DNA of 64,000 nt. It comes from Luteococcus sp052116585. GTDB taxonomy: Bacteria > Actinomycetota > Actinomycetes > Propionibacteriales > Propionibacteriaceae. This document shows, piece by piece, positions 20,875-29,495 of the stretch. Under the pieces are notes generated by a model. The model had not been told where the DNA came from, did not search any database, and worked only from the letters and a program-made list of their open reading frames with translations. The DNA lies in the NCBI RefSeq assembly GCF_052116585.1, contig NZ_JBQKKT010000003.1, positions 124,001-188,000 on the forward strand, in the 5' to 3' direction. The first letter of the stretch is position 1. Every line of letters begins with the position of its first letter. A program made the translations under genes and the position numbers.

Positions 20875-21823
20875 CGGCCAGGCGGCACCGCAGGAACTGG
20901 TTCGTTGCCAGATCGACGGTGGCACGGCCAGCCTGGTCCTCGACCGGCCGCGGGCCATCAATGCGCTGGGCGTGGCCATGATGGACACGATCGACGCCCG
21001 CCTGCACGAGTGGCGTGATGATCCCCAGGTGGAGCGGGTGGAGATCCGTGGCGAGGGGGAGCGCGGCTTCTGTGCCGGCGCCGATGTGCGCGAGATTCGC
21101 ACCCTGGTCCTGGAGGATCCCCAGCAGGCCGTCGACTTCTTCACCCAGGAGTACGGGGTCAACCAGCAGATCGCCTCCTACCCCAAGCCGGTCACCTCGT
21201 ACCTGCACGGCATCTCCATGGGCGGTGGGCTCGGGCTGGCGCTGCATGCCGGCCGGGTGCTGGCCACCGACGACCTCGCCCTGGCCATGCCGGAAGTGGG
21301 GATCGGCCTGTTCCCCGACGTCGGCATCACCTGGCAGTTGGCGAAGGCGCCCGGCCAGACGGGTGTCTGGCTTGCCATGACGGGCACGACGATCGACGCG
21401 GCGAGCGCCCGGTGGATGGGTCTGGTGCACCAGGTGGAGGGGCTGGGCGACGATGCGCCGTGTGCCGTGGCCGAGGACCAGCCGTGGATCGACGAGTGCT
21501 TCACCGGGGACGACGCCGCCCAGATCCTGGAACGTCTCGAGGCCCACTCCGAGCCGCGGGCCCGCGAGTGCGCCGAGCTGGTCCGTCAGAAGTCGCCATG
21601 GAGCGTGTGTGTGGCGCTGGAGGCCATCCGTCGCGCCGGGGGCATGTCGTCGGTGGACGAGGTGCTGGCCCAGGACCTGGCGCTGGCACGCAATTTCGTC
21701 GCGGACTCCGACTTCGTCGAAGGCGTGCGCGCCCAGCTGGTGGACAAGGACCGCAATCCGCAGTGGCGCCACGCCCGCGTCGAGGACGTGCCCCGCGAGC
21801 TGGTGCTGGGCATGTTCCGCTGA
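20843..21823 (+). CDS. Enoyl-CoA hydratase/isomerase family, 3-hydroxyisobutyryl-CoA hydrolase type
   Basis: Crotonase-fold enzyme, 326 residues. FCAGADVREI near residue 75 is the oxyanion-hole segment; KPVTSYLHGISMGGGLGLAL and AMPEVGIGLFPDVG match the 3-hydroxyisobutyryl-CoA hydrolase branch, with the Glu in MPE and the Asp in PDVG conserved. A closer fit to valine catabolism is the paralogue at 31054-32127, so this copy may use another 3-hydroxyacyl-CoA. It begins within mptB (32-base overlap) behind AGGAGG, and converges on xthA with only 25 bases between. Confidence 0.82.
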   Translation: MSMQDNQKTTDGQAAPQELVRCQIDGGTASLVLDRPRAINALGVAMMDTIDARLHEWRDDPQVERVEIRGEGERGFCAGADVREIRTLVLEDPQQAVDFFTQEYGVNQQIASYPKPVTSYLHGISMGGGLGLALHAGRVLATDDLALAMPEVGIGLFPDVGITWQLAKAPGQTGVWLAMTGTTIDAASARWMGLVHQVEGLGDDAPCAVAEDQPWIDECFTGDDAAQILERLEAHSEPRARECAELVRQKSPWSVCVALEAIRRAGGMSSVDEVLAQDLALARNFVADSDFVEGVRAQLVDKDRNPQWRHARVEDVPRELVLGMFR

Positions 21824-21848
21824 CCCGCTGCCCGATCTCGTCGAGGGC

Positions 21849-22772
21849 TCAGAAGTCGTAGTCGACGACCACCGGGGCGTGATCGCTCATCCGGGCGTCG
21901 TAGGTGTCGGCCCGGTCGGTGCCGCCCTCGACGGCCAGTTTGGCCAGCTTGGGGCTGGCGAAGTGGTAGTCGATCCGCCATCCGGCGTCGTTGACGAAGG
22001 CCTGCCCCATCCAGCTCCACCACGAGTACGGACCGTTCTCGTCGGGGTGCAGGCGTCGGACCACGTCCACCAGGGTTCTGGGGGAGAGGATCTCGTCGAG
22101 CCAGGCGCGTTCCTCGGGCAGGAAGCCCTCGCTCTTGAGGTTGCCCTTCCAGTTCTTGATGTCCTGTTCGGTGTGCGCGATGTTGAAGTCGCCCATCACC
22201 AGGAATTCTCGGCCTTCGGCGGCGGCCTTGCGTCGAGCCTTGGTGAGGTGGCGGGCGAAGCCCTTGAGGAAGCGCATCTTGCGTTCGTACTTGGCGCCGC
22301 CGTCGGGCTTGTCGCGGCCATTCTTCCCGTCGGCCTGGAGTTCGGCGGGTAGCCCTCCCTTGGGCAGATAGAGGCTGGCGACCGTCAGCGGCTTGTCGGC
22401 CAGGTCCACTTCCAGGTAGCGACCCTCGGTGGCGAAGGCCTTGAGCTCGCGTGCCAGGGCATCGCGTTCTGCCTCCTCGCGCAGCTCGACGTGCGAGTCG
22501 CCCGGGGCGCGCACCAGGGCCCCGGCGCCCCAGCTGCGGATGTCGGTGGGCTTCTCGCGGGTCAGGACTGCGACGCCATTGCGCCCGGCCAGCTGCCCGG
22601 CGTCATAGGCCAGGTGGTAGGTGCCGAAGACGCCGTCGGGCAGCAGCGGGACCGGGCAGCGGACCTCCTGGAGAGCGACCACGTCGCAGCCGCGGGTGGC
22701 GAGCCAGTCCTCGAAGCCCCGCTTCTGGGTGGCCCGGATTCCATTGACGTTGAAGGTGGCGACGCGGAACAT
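21849..22772 (-). CDS. xthA: Exodeoxyribonuclease III (AP endonuclease)
   Basis: DNA repair enzyme that cuts at abasic sites, 307 residues. ATFNVNGIR near the start, ALQEVR (catalytic Glu), GDFNIAHTEQD (Asp/Asn), WRIDYHF and the terminal SDHAPVVVDY are all present. I chose ATG 22772 over a GTG-type start further upstream because the protein then opens with the family sequence and a TAGGCT -10 box sits seven bases before it, implying a leaderless transcript. Confidence 0.93.
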   Translation of the reverse strand: MFRVATFNVNGIRATQKRGFEDWLATRGCDVVALQEVRCPVPLLPDGVFGTYHLAYDAGQLAGRNGVAVLTREKPTDIRSWGAGALVRAPGDSHVELREEAERDALARELKAFATEGRYLEVDLADKPLTVASLYLPKGGLPAELQADGKNGRDKPDGGAKYERKMRFLKGFARHLTKARRKAAAEGREFLVMGDFNIAHTEQDIKNWKGNLKSEGFLPEERAWLDEILSPRTLVDVVRRLHPDENGPYSWWSWMGQAFVNDAGWRIDYHFASPKLAKLAVEGGTDRADTYDARMSDHAPVVVDYDF

Positions 22773-22785
22773 GGCCGCCAGCCTA
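22770..22785 (-). promoter_or_regulatory. -10 box for leaderless xthA
   Basis: On the minus strand, TAGGCT (22785-22780) is followed by seven bases and then the ATG at 22772. No ribosome-binding site lies between, so a leaderless transcript is expected. Confidence 0.6.
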
Positions 22786-22854
22786 GCCCGGAGACGCACC
22801 GGTGCCCGTCCGCCGGGAGGCTGACGGGCACCGGATGCTCAGCGGGGCTGGGGC

Positions 22855-23208
22855 TCAGGCTGCCACGGTGTGGTTGGGCAGGTGCTGCGGGTCACCCGTG
22901 AGGGCGGCCAGCTGGCGGCGGATCCCCAGCGCTTCATCGGCACGCCCCTGCCGTTCGATGGAGCGGGCGAGGAGCAGCAGCGCGTACTCGTCGGTGGGGT
23001 CGGCGGCCAGGATGGTGCGGCACTGTTCCTCGGCGCGGCCCAGCGAGGCCCGGTGGTAGTAGGCCCGGGCCAGGTATTCCCGCGCCAGCCCGTGGTGGGG
23101 GTCCTCCGCGAGCACCTCGAGGAAGTTCTCGGCAGCGGTGCGGTAGTCGCGCTCGTCGAAGGCGCGCACGCCGGCTGCAAAGGTCAGGGTGGTGGGCACG
23201 ATGCTCAT
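22855..23208 (-). CDS. Tetratricopeptide-repeat protein
   Basis: 117-residue, probably cytoplasmic protein made of about three TPR units. The hallmarks are FDERDYRTAAENFLEVLAED, then AREYLARAYYHRASLGRAE and ALLLLARSIERQGRADEALG. It has no signal peptide or catalytic domain. A strong AAGGAGGT lies six bases before the ATG. TPRs mediate protein contacts; the partner cannot be told. It sits between xthA and yajQ on the same strand. Confidence 0.8.
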   Translation of the reverse strand: MSIVPTTLTFAAGVRAFDERDYRTAAENFLEVLAEDPHHGLAREYLARAYYHRASLGRAEEQCRTILAADPTDEYALLLLARSIERQGRADEALGIRRQLAALTGDPQHLPNHTVAA

Positions 23209-23271
23209 CGGAATACCTCCTTGGGGTATCTGGATGATGCCTCAACCGTGCCCGTGACGGATCTATTCCCC

Positions 23272-23315
23272 GGGGTCAGCGGGGGCCGGGGTCAGCGGTG
23301 GATCAGGGTCAGCGG
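23272..23315. repeat. Short spaced repeat around the yajQ stop codon
   Basis: Three copies of (G/A)GGGTCAGCGG start at 23272, 23288 and 23305. The third contains the yajQ stop, so the gene end has been duplicated twice into the downstream spacer. Confidence 0.7.
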
Positions 23316-23803
23316 TAGTTCACGAACTGGACGGCGAAGTCGTAGTCCTGTGCCTTCACCAGTTGCTGGACCGCCTGCAGGTCGTCGCGCTTCTTGGAGC
23401 TGATGCGCAGCTCGTCGCCCTGGATCTGCGCCTTGACGCCCTTGGGGCCCTCGTCGCGGATCAGCTTGGAGATCTTCTTGGCATTCTCCTGGCTGATGCC
23501 CTGCTTGGTGGTGCAGGTGATCTTCCACATCTTGCCGCTGAGACGGGGATCTCCGGTCTCCAGCGCCTTCAGGCTGACTCCGCGCTTGATGAGCTTGGAC
23601 TGGAAGACGTCGAGGACGGCCTTGGCGCGCTCCTCGCCATTGCTCTCGATCTCGATGGTCTCGTCCCCGGACCACTTGATGGTGGAGTCGGTGTTCTTGA
23701 AGTCGAAGCGCTGGCTCACCTCGCGGGCGGCCTGGCCCAGTGCATTGTCCACCTCCTGGCGGTCCACCTTGCTGACGATGTCGAAGGAGCTGTCGGCTGC
23801 CAT
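23309..23803 (-). CDS. YajQ-family nucleotide/cyclic-di-GMP-binding protein
   Basis: 164-residue member of the YajQ family, two ferredoxin-like folds in tandem. It begins ADSSFDIVSKVDRQEVDNAL and contains RFDFKNTDSTI, IKRGVSLKALE and QGDELRISSKKRDDLQ, all family segments. Some members bind cyclic di-GMP or RNA; the role here is unknown. ATG 23803 is preceded by AGGAGG; an open frame runs further upstream, but through repeats and without family sequence. Confidence 0.9.
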   Translation of the reverse strand: MAADSSFDIVSKVDRQEVDNALGQAAREVSQRFDFKNTDSTIKWSGDETIEIESNGEERAKAVLDVFQSKLIKRGVSLKALETGDPRLSGKMWKITCTTKQGISQENAKKISKLIRDEGPKGVKAQIQGDELRISSKKRDDLQAVQQLVKAQDYDFAVQFVNYR

Positions 23804-23843
23804 GGGGCCTCCTGTGCTGGCCGGCGCGGGGCCGGGGGTGGTC

Positions 23844-23877
23844 GGGTGGAAGTGATGCCCGGGTGGAAGTGATGCCC
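23844..23877. repeat. 17-bp tandem duplication upstream of yajQ
   Basis: GGGTGGAAGTGATGCCC occurs twice without a gap (23844-23860, 23861-23877), about 40 bases before the yajQ start on the minus strand. Confidence 0.8.
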
Positions 23878-24039
23878 GGGGCATCTGGTCGTCCCCATTC
23901 TGCCACTCGGCCTCCGGTGGCACGTCCCGGCACGGCTCGCCGGTGTGCTGGAGCAAGGCGGGGGAGCTGCGGTGTTGGCTCGATTGGCACGATCGGGATG
24001 ACTCCTGCTAGTGTTTCTCCTCGCCGGGTTCACCGGCAT

Positions 24040-24122
<83 letters not shown>

Positions 24123-24125
24123 CTC

Positions 24126-24158
24126 GAAAGCCCCGGATCGTGATCCGGGGCTTTCGTG
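24126..24158 (+). terminator. Terminator after tRNA-Tyr
   Basis: Perfect 14-base arms (24126-24139 and 24142-24155, GAAAGCCCCGGATC and its complement) with a two-base GT loop. The right arm ends in CTTTC. Confidence 0.85.
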
Positions 24159-24212
24159 TCATCTGGGCGGTGTCATCTGGGCGGTGTCATCTGGGCGGTG
24201 TCAGCTGGGTGT
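24157..24212. repeat. 14-bp tandem repeat after the tRNA-Tyr terminator
   Basis: Three exact copies of TGTCATCTGGGCGG (24157-24198) and a diverged fourth. They directly follow the terminator hairpin and precede the Fur-family gene. Confidence 0.85.
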
Positions 24213-24289
24213 GCTCGGGGATGTCTTGCCCGATGACGCATCATGGACACCGTTGACCCAGGATCTTGGAGCAGGACGACAGGAGGGTG

Positions 24290-24712
24290 ATGGGCAGCGA
24301 ACAGGGATCTGCCGAGCTGCTGCGCGCGGCCGGAATGCGGGTCACCGCCATCCGGACCGCCGTGCTGGACGTCCTGGCGGAGGTCACCCACGCCGAGGTG
24401 GACGCGGTGCGCACCGGCGTGCTGCAGCGTGTGGGTTCCGCGTCGGTCCAGTCCGTCTACGACGCACTGAATGCCTTGCGTGAGGCGGGGGTGGTGCGCA
24501 AGGTCGAGCTCGCCGGGCATCCGGCGCTCTACCAGTTGCACGCCCATGACAACCATCACCACATGGCCTGCCGGGAGTGCGGCAAGATCGTCGATGTGCC
24601 GTGCGCCGTGGGGCGCATGCCCTGCTTGACGCCGGTGGACACGCACGGCTTCATGCTCGATGAGGCCGAGGTCATCTACTGGGGGCTGTGTCCGGACTGT
24701 CGCCGCGACTGA
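24290..24712 (+). CDS. Fur-family metalloregulator (possibly PerR-like)
   Basis: 140-residue DNA-binding regulator of the Fur superfamily. An N-terminal winged helix (about 10-80, GMRVTAIRTAVLDVLAEV) is followed by the dimerisation/metal domain with HAHDNHHHMACRECG and a terminal CPDC, giving two CXXC zinc pairs. ATG 24290 follows AGGAGG closely. The next genes are ahpC and ahpF, so a peroxide-responsive role is the simplest reading, but FurA- or Zur-type sensing is not excluded. A terminator follows, so it is transcribed apart from ahpC. Confidence 0.87.
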   Translation: MGSEQGSAELLRAAGMRVTAIRTAVLDVLAEVTHAEVDAVRTGVLQRVGSASVQSVYDALNALREAGVVRKVELAGHPALYQLHAHDNHHHMACRECGKIVDVPCAVGRMPCLTPVDTHGFMLDEAEVIYWGLCPDCRRD

Positions 24713-24750
24713 GTCCCCTTGCAGCAGGTCTGGCGCACTCGCGCCGTGCG

Positions 24751-24790
24751 GAAACCCGATGCCGTCTGGCATCGGGTTTCGTCGTTTTTC
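24751..24790 (+). terminator. Rho-independent terminator of the Fur-family gene
   Basis: Perfect 13-base arms (24751-24763 and 24768-24780, GAAACCCGATGCC and its complement), a GTCT loop and a downstream GTCGTTTTTC tract. Confidence 0.85.
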
Positions 24791-24888
24791 AACAGTCGCC
24801 GGGGCCTGTCCCGGGGGCCCAGTGCTGGCTAGATTTGAGGTGCTCCCCGATGTGGTGGGTGCAGGTGTGAGCATGACGGCGACGGGTC

Positions 24889-24917
24889 TTGAAATCCTGC
24901 CCCGGAGCCCCTAGACT
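24889..24917 (+). promoter_or_regulatory. ahpC promoter
   Basis: TTGAAA at 24889-24894 and TAGACT at 24912-24917 are separated by exactly 17 bases, close to a housekeeping sigma factor promoter. The transcript start is predicted near 24924. Confidence 0.7.
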
Positions 24918-24923
24918 CAACCT

Positions 24924-24973
24924 TGAAAGGTTCCAGTTTCTGGAATACTTCCAGATCATTCGATGAAAGGTTC
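24924..24973 (+). promoter_or_regulatory. Candidate operator in the ahpC leader
   Basis: A perfect TTCCAG-TTT-CTGGAA palindrome (24931-24945) lies just after the predicted transcript start. Two direct TGAAAGGTTC repeats (24924-24933, 24964-24973) flank it, and the second contains the ribosome-binding site. Which protein binds is not known; the Fur-family product next door is the first candidate. Confidence 0.45.
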
Positions 24974-24978
24974 ACCCC

Positions 24979-25542
24979 ATGTCCCTGATGAACACCAAGA
25001 TCAAGCCCTTCAGCACCACCGCCTACAAGGATGGTCAGTTCGTGGACGTCACCGAGGCCGACGTCCTCGGCAAGTGGGCCGTCTTCTTCTTCTACCCGGC
25101 CGACTTCACCTTCGTCTGCCCCACCGAGCTGGGCGACATGGCTGACCACTACGAGGAGCTGCAGGGTCTCGGTGTCGAGGTCTTCGGCGTCTCCACCGAC
25201 TCGCACTTCGTGCACAAGGCCTGGACCGAGGCCTCCGAGGAGGTCGGCAAGATCAAGTACTACATGCTGGGCGACACCACGTGGGAGATCACCAAGAACT
25301 TCGACAACCTGCGTGAGGACGAGGGCCGCGCCGACCGCGCCACCTTCCTGATCGATCCCGACGGCGTGATCCAGTACATCGAGACCACCGCCGAGGGCAT
25401 TGGCCGTGAGGCCGGCCAGCTGATCCGCAAGATCAAGGCCGCCCAGTACGTGCGCAACAACCCGGGTGAGGTCTGCCCCGCCAAGTGGGAAGAGGGCGAG
25501 AAGACCCTGAAGCCCGGCATCGACCTCGTCGGCAAGATCTGA
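24979..25542 (+). CDS. ahpC: Alkyl hydroperoxide reductase C (2-Cys peroxiredoxin)
   Basis: Typical 2-Cys peroxiredoxin of the AhpC/Prx1 type, 187 residues, reducing hydrogen peroxide and organic peroxides. The peroxidatic cysteine is C47 in FTFVCPTEL and the resolving one C166 in GEVCPAKW, at the same positions as in the enterobacterial protein. The start is supported by GAAAGG five to ten bases upstream. The ahpF reductase gene follows after a hairpin, matching the AhpC-AhpF pair in which AhpF recycles AhpC with NADH. Confidence 0.97.
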   Translation: MSLMNTKIKPFSTTAYKDGQFVDVTEADVLGKWAVFFFYPADFTFVCPTELGDMADHYEELQGLGVEVFGVSTDSHFVHKAWTEASEEVGKIKYYMLGDTTWEITKNFDNLREDEGRADRATFLIDPDGVIQYIETTAEGIGREAGQLIRKIKAAQYVRNNPGEVCPAKWEEGEKTLKPGIDLVGKI

Positions 25543-25573
25543 TCAACCGATCCCAGGATCACACGTTCCAGGA

Positions 25574-25604
25574 GGGGCGGCGGCCGCGCGCAGCCGCCCC
25601 TTCG
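25574..25604 (+). terminator. Hairpin between ahpC and ahpF
   Basis: GGGGCGGC (25574-25581) pairs with GCCGCCCC (25593-25600), followed by TTC. It probably lowers read-through, giving more ahpC than ahpF message. Confidence 0.5.
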
Positions 25605-25656
25605 CGGATCACCCCATTCGTCGTCGCCCGTTCGACAGCACCACCAAGTAGGAGCC

Positions 25657-27231
25657 ATGGCCGTTCTTGATTCCACCCTCACCACCCAGCTCTCGCAGCT
25701 GCTGACCAAGGTCGTCGAGCCGATCGAGCTGGTTGCCAGCATCGACGATCGTCCCAAGTCCACGGAGATGGTCGAGCTCCTCAACGAGATTGCTGCCCTC
25801 TCCGACAAGATCACCGTCCGCACCGACGGCGACGATGCCCGCAAGCCCTCCTTCTCCATCGAGCGCACCGGCACGGACATCGGTGTCCGCTTTGCCGGCA
25901 TCCCGCTGGGTCACGAGTTCAGCTCCCTGGTCCTTGCTCTGGTGCAGGTGGGTGGCAACCCCGTCAAGGAGGATGCCGATGTCATGGAGCAGGTCAAGCA
26001 GCTCGACGGTGACTACGAGTTCGTCACCTACATGTCGCTGACCTGCCAGAACTGCCCGACGGTGGTGCAGGCGCTCAATGCCATGTCGGTGCTCAACCCG
26101 CGCATCAAGCACACGGCCGTCGAGGGCTCCGTCTTCCAGGACGAGGTCAAGGAGAAGAACATCCTGGCCGTGCCGCAGGTCTACCTCAACGGTGAGCCCT
26201 TCGCGTCGGGCCGCATGGAGATGGCCGACTTCGTCGCGAAGCTGGACTCCGGCGCCGGTGCCCGCGCCGCGGCCAAGCTGAACGAGCTGGATCCCTACGA
26301 GGTGCTGGTGATCGGCCAGGGCCCCGCCGGTGCCGCCGCCGCCATCTACACCGCCCGCAAGGGTTTCCGCACCGGTCTGGTCGGTGAGCGCTTCGGTGGT
26401 CAGGTGCTGGACACCATGAGCATCGAGAACTTCATCTCCGTGCCCAAGACCGAGGGCCCCAAGTTCGCGGCCGCGCTGGAGCAGCACGTCGGCGACTACG
26501 AGATCGACGTGCACAAGAATGTCTCGGCCACCGGCGTCATCCCGGCCACCGAACAGGGCGGCTACCACACCGTCAAGTTCGGTGAGGAGGCCTCGCTGAA
26601 GGCCCGCACCGTGATCCTGGCGACGGGTGCCAGCTGGCGCCTGATGTCGGTTCCCGGCGAGGACGAGTACCGCAACAAGGGCGTCACCTTCTGCCCGCAC
26701 TGCGACGGCCCGCTGTTCAAGGGCAAGAAGATCGCCGTCGTCGGCGGTGGCAACTCGGGCGTCGAGGCTGCCATCGACCTGGCTGGTGTCGTCGACCATG
26801 TGACCGTCGTCGAGTTCATGGACACCCTGAAGGCCGACAATGTGCTGCAGGACAAGCTGCGCTCGATGGGCAATGTGGACGTCATCACCAGCGCCCAGAC
26901 CACCGAGGTGGTCGGCGACGGCGCCCAGGTGACCGCGCTGAAGTACAAGGACCGCAATACCGAGGAAGAGAAGCAGCTGGACCTGTCCGGCGTCTTCGTC
27001 CAGATCGGTCTGCTTCCCAACACCAAGTGGCTCGCTGACAGCGGCATCCAGCTCTCGCCCCGCGGGGAGATCGAGATCAATGACCGTGGCGAGACGTCGG
27101 TGCCCGGCATCTTCGCCGCCGGTGACTGCTCCACCGAGCCGTACAAGCAGATCGTCGTCGCGCAGGGTTCTGGTGCCACCGCCGCCCTGAGCGCCTTCGA
27201 CTACATCATTCGCAATTCCGCCGAGGCCTGA
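25657..27231 (+). CDS. ahpF: Alkyl hydroperoxide reductase subunit F
   Basis: Flavoprotein disulfide reductase that reduces AhpC, 524 residues. The N-terminal tandem thioredoxin fold has its redox pair at C130 and C133 (LTCQNCPTV). The thioredoxin-reductase-like part has the FAD motif GQGPAG near 220, the redox pair C346/C349 (FCPHCDGP) and the NADH motif VVGGGNSG near 360. Complete and normal in length. A perfect palindromic terminator follows. Confidence 0.97.
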   Translation: MAVLDSTLTTQLSQLLTKVVEPIELVASIDDRPKSTEMVELLNEIAALSDKITVRTDGDDARKPSFSIERTGTDIGVRFAGIPLGHEFSSLVLALVQVGGNPVKEDADVMEQVKQLDGDYEFVTYMSLTCQNCPTVVQALNAMSVLNPRIKHTAVEGSVFQDEVKEKNILAVPQVYLNGEPFASGRMEMADFVAKLDSGAGARAAAKLNELDPYEVLVIGQGPAGAAAAIYTARKGFRTGLVGERFGGQVLDTMSIENFISVPKTEGPKFAAALEQHVGDYEIDVHKNVSATGVIPATEQGGYHTVKFGEEASLKARTVILATGASWRLMSVPGEDEYRNKGVTFCPHCDGPLFKGKKIAVVGGGNSGVEAAIDLAGVVDHVTVVEFMDTLKADNVLQDKLRSMGNVDVITSAQTTEVVGDGAQVTALKYKDRNTEEEKQLDLSGVFVQIGLLPNTKWLADSGIQLSPRGEIEINDRGETSVPGIFAAGDCSTEPYKQIVVAQGSGATAALSAFDYIIRNSAEA

Positions 27232-27244
27232 TCGGCTGCAGCGC

Positions 27245-27288
27245 AGAACTGCCCCGCACTCCAGCTGGAGTGCGGGGCAGTTCTGTTC
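27245..27288. terminator. Terminator between ahpF and the purine nucleoside phosphorylase gene
   Basis: A 40-base perfect palindrome (27245-27284) with 20-base arms starting AGAACTGCCCCGCACTCCAG and no unpaired centre. It ends in TTCTGTTC on the plus strand and can serve both convergent genes. Confidence 0.85.
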
Positions 27289-27336
27289 GGTGAACTCGGT
27301 GAGCCTGGTGAGTCGTTCCCCGGGCCCGCCGGGGTG

Positions 27337-28056
27337 TCAGGCCATCAGGCCGGCGGCGGCGATCCGCAATGCGTCCCCGAAGCGGGTCTCGCGCTCGTCG
27401 GCCGTCATGTCGCCCGCGCCGTCCTTGAGGTGGTCGCTGACCGTCAGCACGGTGAGGGCCTCGCCGCCCTCGGCCAGGGCGCAGGAGAACAGGGCGGCCG
27501 ACTCCATCTCGACGCCCAGCGTCCCCAGCTTGTCCAGACCCTCGGTGATGTCCGGGCGGTCCAGGTAGAAGAAGTCGCTGGAGTAGACGGCGCCCACGTG
27601 CACCTGGGCGCCGGCCGGGGGAGTGGCGCGCGCCTCGTCGACGGCGCCGCGCAGCATGTCGAAGCTGGCGGTCAGGGAGAGGGTCACGCCCGGCACCTGG
27701 ATGGTGGAGATGCTCGAATTGGTGTGGGCGGCGTTCGCGATGATCACGTCGCGCACCTTCACCGACGACGAGATGGCTCCGGTGGTGCCCACCCGGCAGA
27801 TGCGCTTGACGCCGTAGAAGCGGAAGAGTTCCGTGGCGTACAGGGCGGTGGTGGGAACGCCCATGCCGGAGGCCATGACGCTCATCGGGGTGCCCCGGTG
27901 GCTGCCGGTGAAGATGTTGTTGCCGCGCACATCGCTGACCAGTCGGGCGTCCTCGAGGAAGGTCTCGGCGATGCGCTTGGCGCGGCGTGGGTCGCCGGGC
28001 ATCAGGACGAGTTCGGCGATGTCGCCCTTCTCGCAGGAGATGTGGGGTGTGGCCAT
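27337..28056 (-). CDS. deoD: Purine-nucleoside phosphorylase (DeoD type)
   Basis: Hexameric-type purine nucleoside phosphorylase, 239 residues, splitting purine nucleosides with phosphate to free base and ribose 1-phosphate. MPGDPRRAKRIAETFL is the phosphate-binding start, RVGTTGAIS the central segment, VEMESAALF the ribose/base site and a late Asp is in VSDHL. The ATG follows AGGAAG, and a TAGGCT -10 box lies at 28092-28087. It stands alone, convergent with ahpF. Confidence 0.95.
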   Translation of the reverse strand: MATPHISCEKGDIAELVLMPGDPRRAKRIAETFLEDARLVSDVRGNNIFTGSHRGTPMSVMASGMGVPTTALYATELFRFYGVKRICRVGTTGAISSSVKVRDVIIANAAHTNSSISTIQVPGVTLSLTASFDMLRGAVDEARATPPAGAQVHVGAVYSSDFFYLDRPDITEGLDKLGTLGVEMESAALFSCALAEGGEALTVLTVSDHLKDGAGDMTADERETRFGDALRIAAAGLMA

Positions 28057-28086
28057 TGCGCTTCCTATCGTTCGTCGGTCCGGGCC

Positions 28087-28092
28087 AGCCTA
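28087..28092 (-). promoter_or_regulatory. -10 box of deoD
   Basis: TAGGCT on the minus strand, with the expected transcript start about 24 bases before the ATG. No clear -35 box. Confidence 0.5.
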
Positions 28093-28170
28093 GTCGGCAT
28101 CGCGTCTGGCGGGGGATCTGGCGGTGCGTGCCGACCCGGGGCTGGCCAGGTGGACCAATCTCGACCAGTG

Positions 28171-28186
28171 TGTGGTGAATATCACA
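28171..28186 (+). promoter_or_regulatory. CRP/GlxR-like site before the thiolase gene
   Basis: TGTGG-TGAATA-TCACA matches the TGTGA-N6-TCACA consensus in nine of ten positions. It overlaps the expected -35 position of a promoter with TACGAT at 28196-28201. Confidence 0.6.
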
Positions 28187-28234
28187 GAGTGACGGTACGA
28201 TTTGGCTCAGAAACGTACTTGAGAGAGGTGTGCC

Positions 28235-29458
28235 GTGCAGGGATCCAGTGAATTCGTGAAGCAGGCAGGCGACGTCGTGGTGGTGGGGGCTCGACGCACG
28301 CCCTTCGGCAGGCTCCTGGGGCAGCTCTCCAGCGTGCCCGCCACAGAACTCGGGTCGGTGGCGATCCGGGCCGCCCTTGAGGATGCCGGGGTGCCCGCCG
28401 ATCAGGTGGAGGCCGTCTTCCTTGGGCAGGTCCTGCAGGCCGGGGTCGGCCAGAACCCGGCCAAGCAGGCCGCGCTGGGCGCCGGCATCCCCGCCAGTGC
28501 CCACACCGTCACCATCAACAAGATCTGCCTGTCTGGTCTGACCGCGGTCATCGACGCGGCTCGCCTGATCCGTGCGGGGGAGGCCACCGTCGTGGTGGCG
28601 GGCGGCATGGAATCCATGTCCAAGGCTCCCCATCTGGTCCCGGCGATGCGTGCCGGCGTTGCCTACGGCCCCGGTCAGATCGTCGACCACATGGCCTACG
28701 ACGGGCTGATGTGCGCCGAGAGCGGCATTCCGATGGGGGAGCTCTCCGAGCTGCACGCCGAGCGCTATCCAGTCACCCGCGAGGAGCAGGACCAGTTCGC
28801 GGCCAGCTCCCACCAGCGCGCCGCGCAGGCGTGGGAGTCCGGGATCCTCGCCCAGGAAGTGACGCCCGTGACCGTCAAGGGGCGCAAGGGAGACGTCGAG
28901 GTAGCCACCGACGAGGGAATTCGCCCGGATTCGACACCCGAATCCCTGGCCCGGCTGCGCCCCGCCTTCACCAAGGACGGCACCATCACGGCCGGCAATG
29001 CCTCGCCCATCTCCGACGGGGCGGCCGCCGTGGTGCTCACCACGCGCGCCCGGGCCGAGCGGGAGGGCTGGCCGGTGCTCGCCGTGCTGCGCGCTCCCGG
29101 CCAGGTTGCGGGTCCCGATGCGTCACTCCAGGCCCAGCCGGCCCGCGCCATCGAGCGCGCGCTCGAACGTCAGGGGTGGCGGGCTGCGGATCTGGACCTG
29201 GTGGAGATCAATGAGGCCTTCGCGGCCGTGGGTGTGCACTCCGCGCGTGAGCTGGGGGTCTCCCTGGACAAGGTGAACACCGCGGGTGGGGCCATCGCGC
29301 TCGGCCATCCGATCGGGGCTTCGGGCGCTCGCCTGACCGTCCACCTGGCTCGCGCACTGGCACGCGGCGAGGGGCACCGTGGTGCCATCGGGCTGTGTGG
29401 TGGAGGTGGCCAGGGGGACGCCCTGCTGCTGGAGGCTGACCGTGGTCCCGAGCAGTGA
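28235..29458 (+). CDS. Acetyl-CoA C-acyltransferase (thiolase)
   Basis: Degradative/biosynthetic thiolase, 407 residues. The nucleophile C98 is in NKICLSG, the catalytic His near 358 in ALGHPIGASGAR and the second Cys near 388 in GLCGGGGQGD. The start is GTG 28235 six bases behind GAGAGAGG; the N-terminal eleven residues are extra to the family core. It is followed after 93 bases by mmsA, but CRP-like sites precede both, so they may be co-regulated and not co-transcribed. Confidence 0.93.
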   Translation: MQGSSEFVKQAGDVVVVGARRTPFGRLLGQLSSVPATELGSVAIRAALEDAGVPADQVEAVFLGQVLQAGVGQNPAKQAALGAGIPASAHTVTINKICLSGLTAVIDAARLIRAGEATVVVAGGMESMSKAPHLVPAMRAGVAYGPGQIVDHMAYDGLMCAESGIPMGELSELHAERYPVTREEQDQFAASSHQRAAQAWESGILAQEVTPVTVKGRKGDVEVATDEGIRPDSTPESLARLRPAFTKDGTITAGNASPISDGAAAVVLTTRARAEREGWPVLAVLRAPGQVAGPDASLQAQPARAIERALERQGWRAADLDLVEINEAFAAVGVHSARELGVSLDKVNTAGGAIALGHPIGASGARLTVHLARALARGEGHRGAIGLCGGGGQGDALLLEADRGPEQ

Positions 29459-29495
29459 AACTGACTCTGGTATTTGGATGTCCAACTATGTAATG

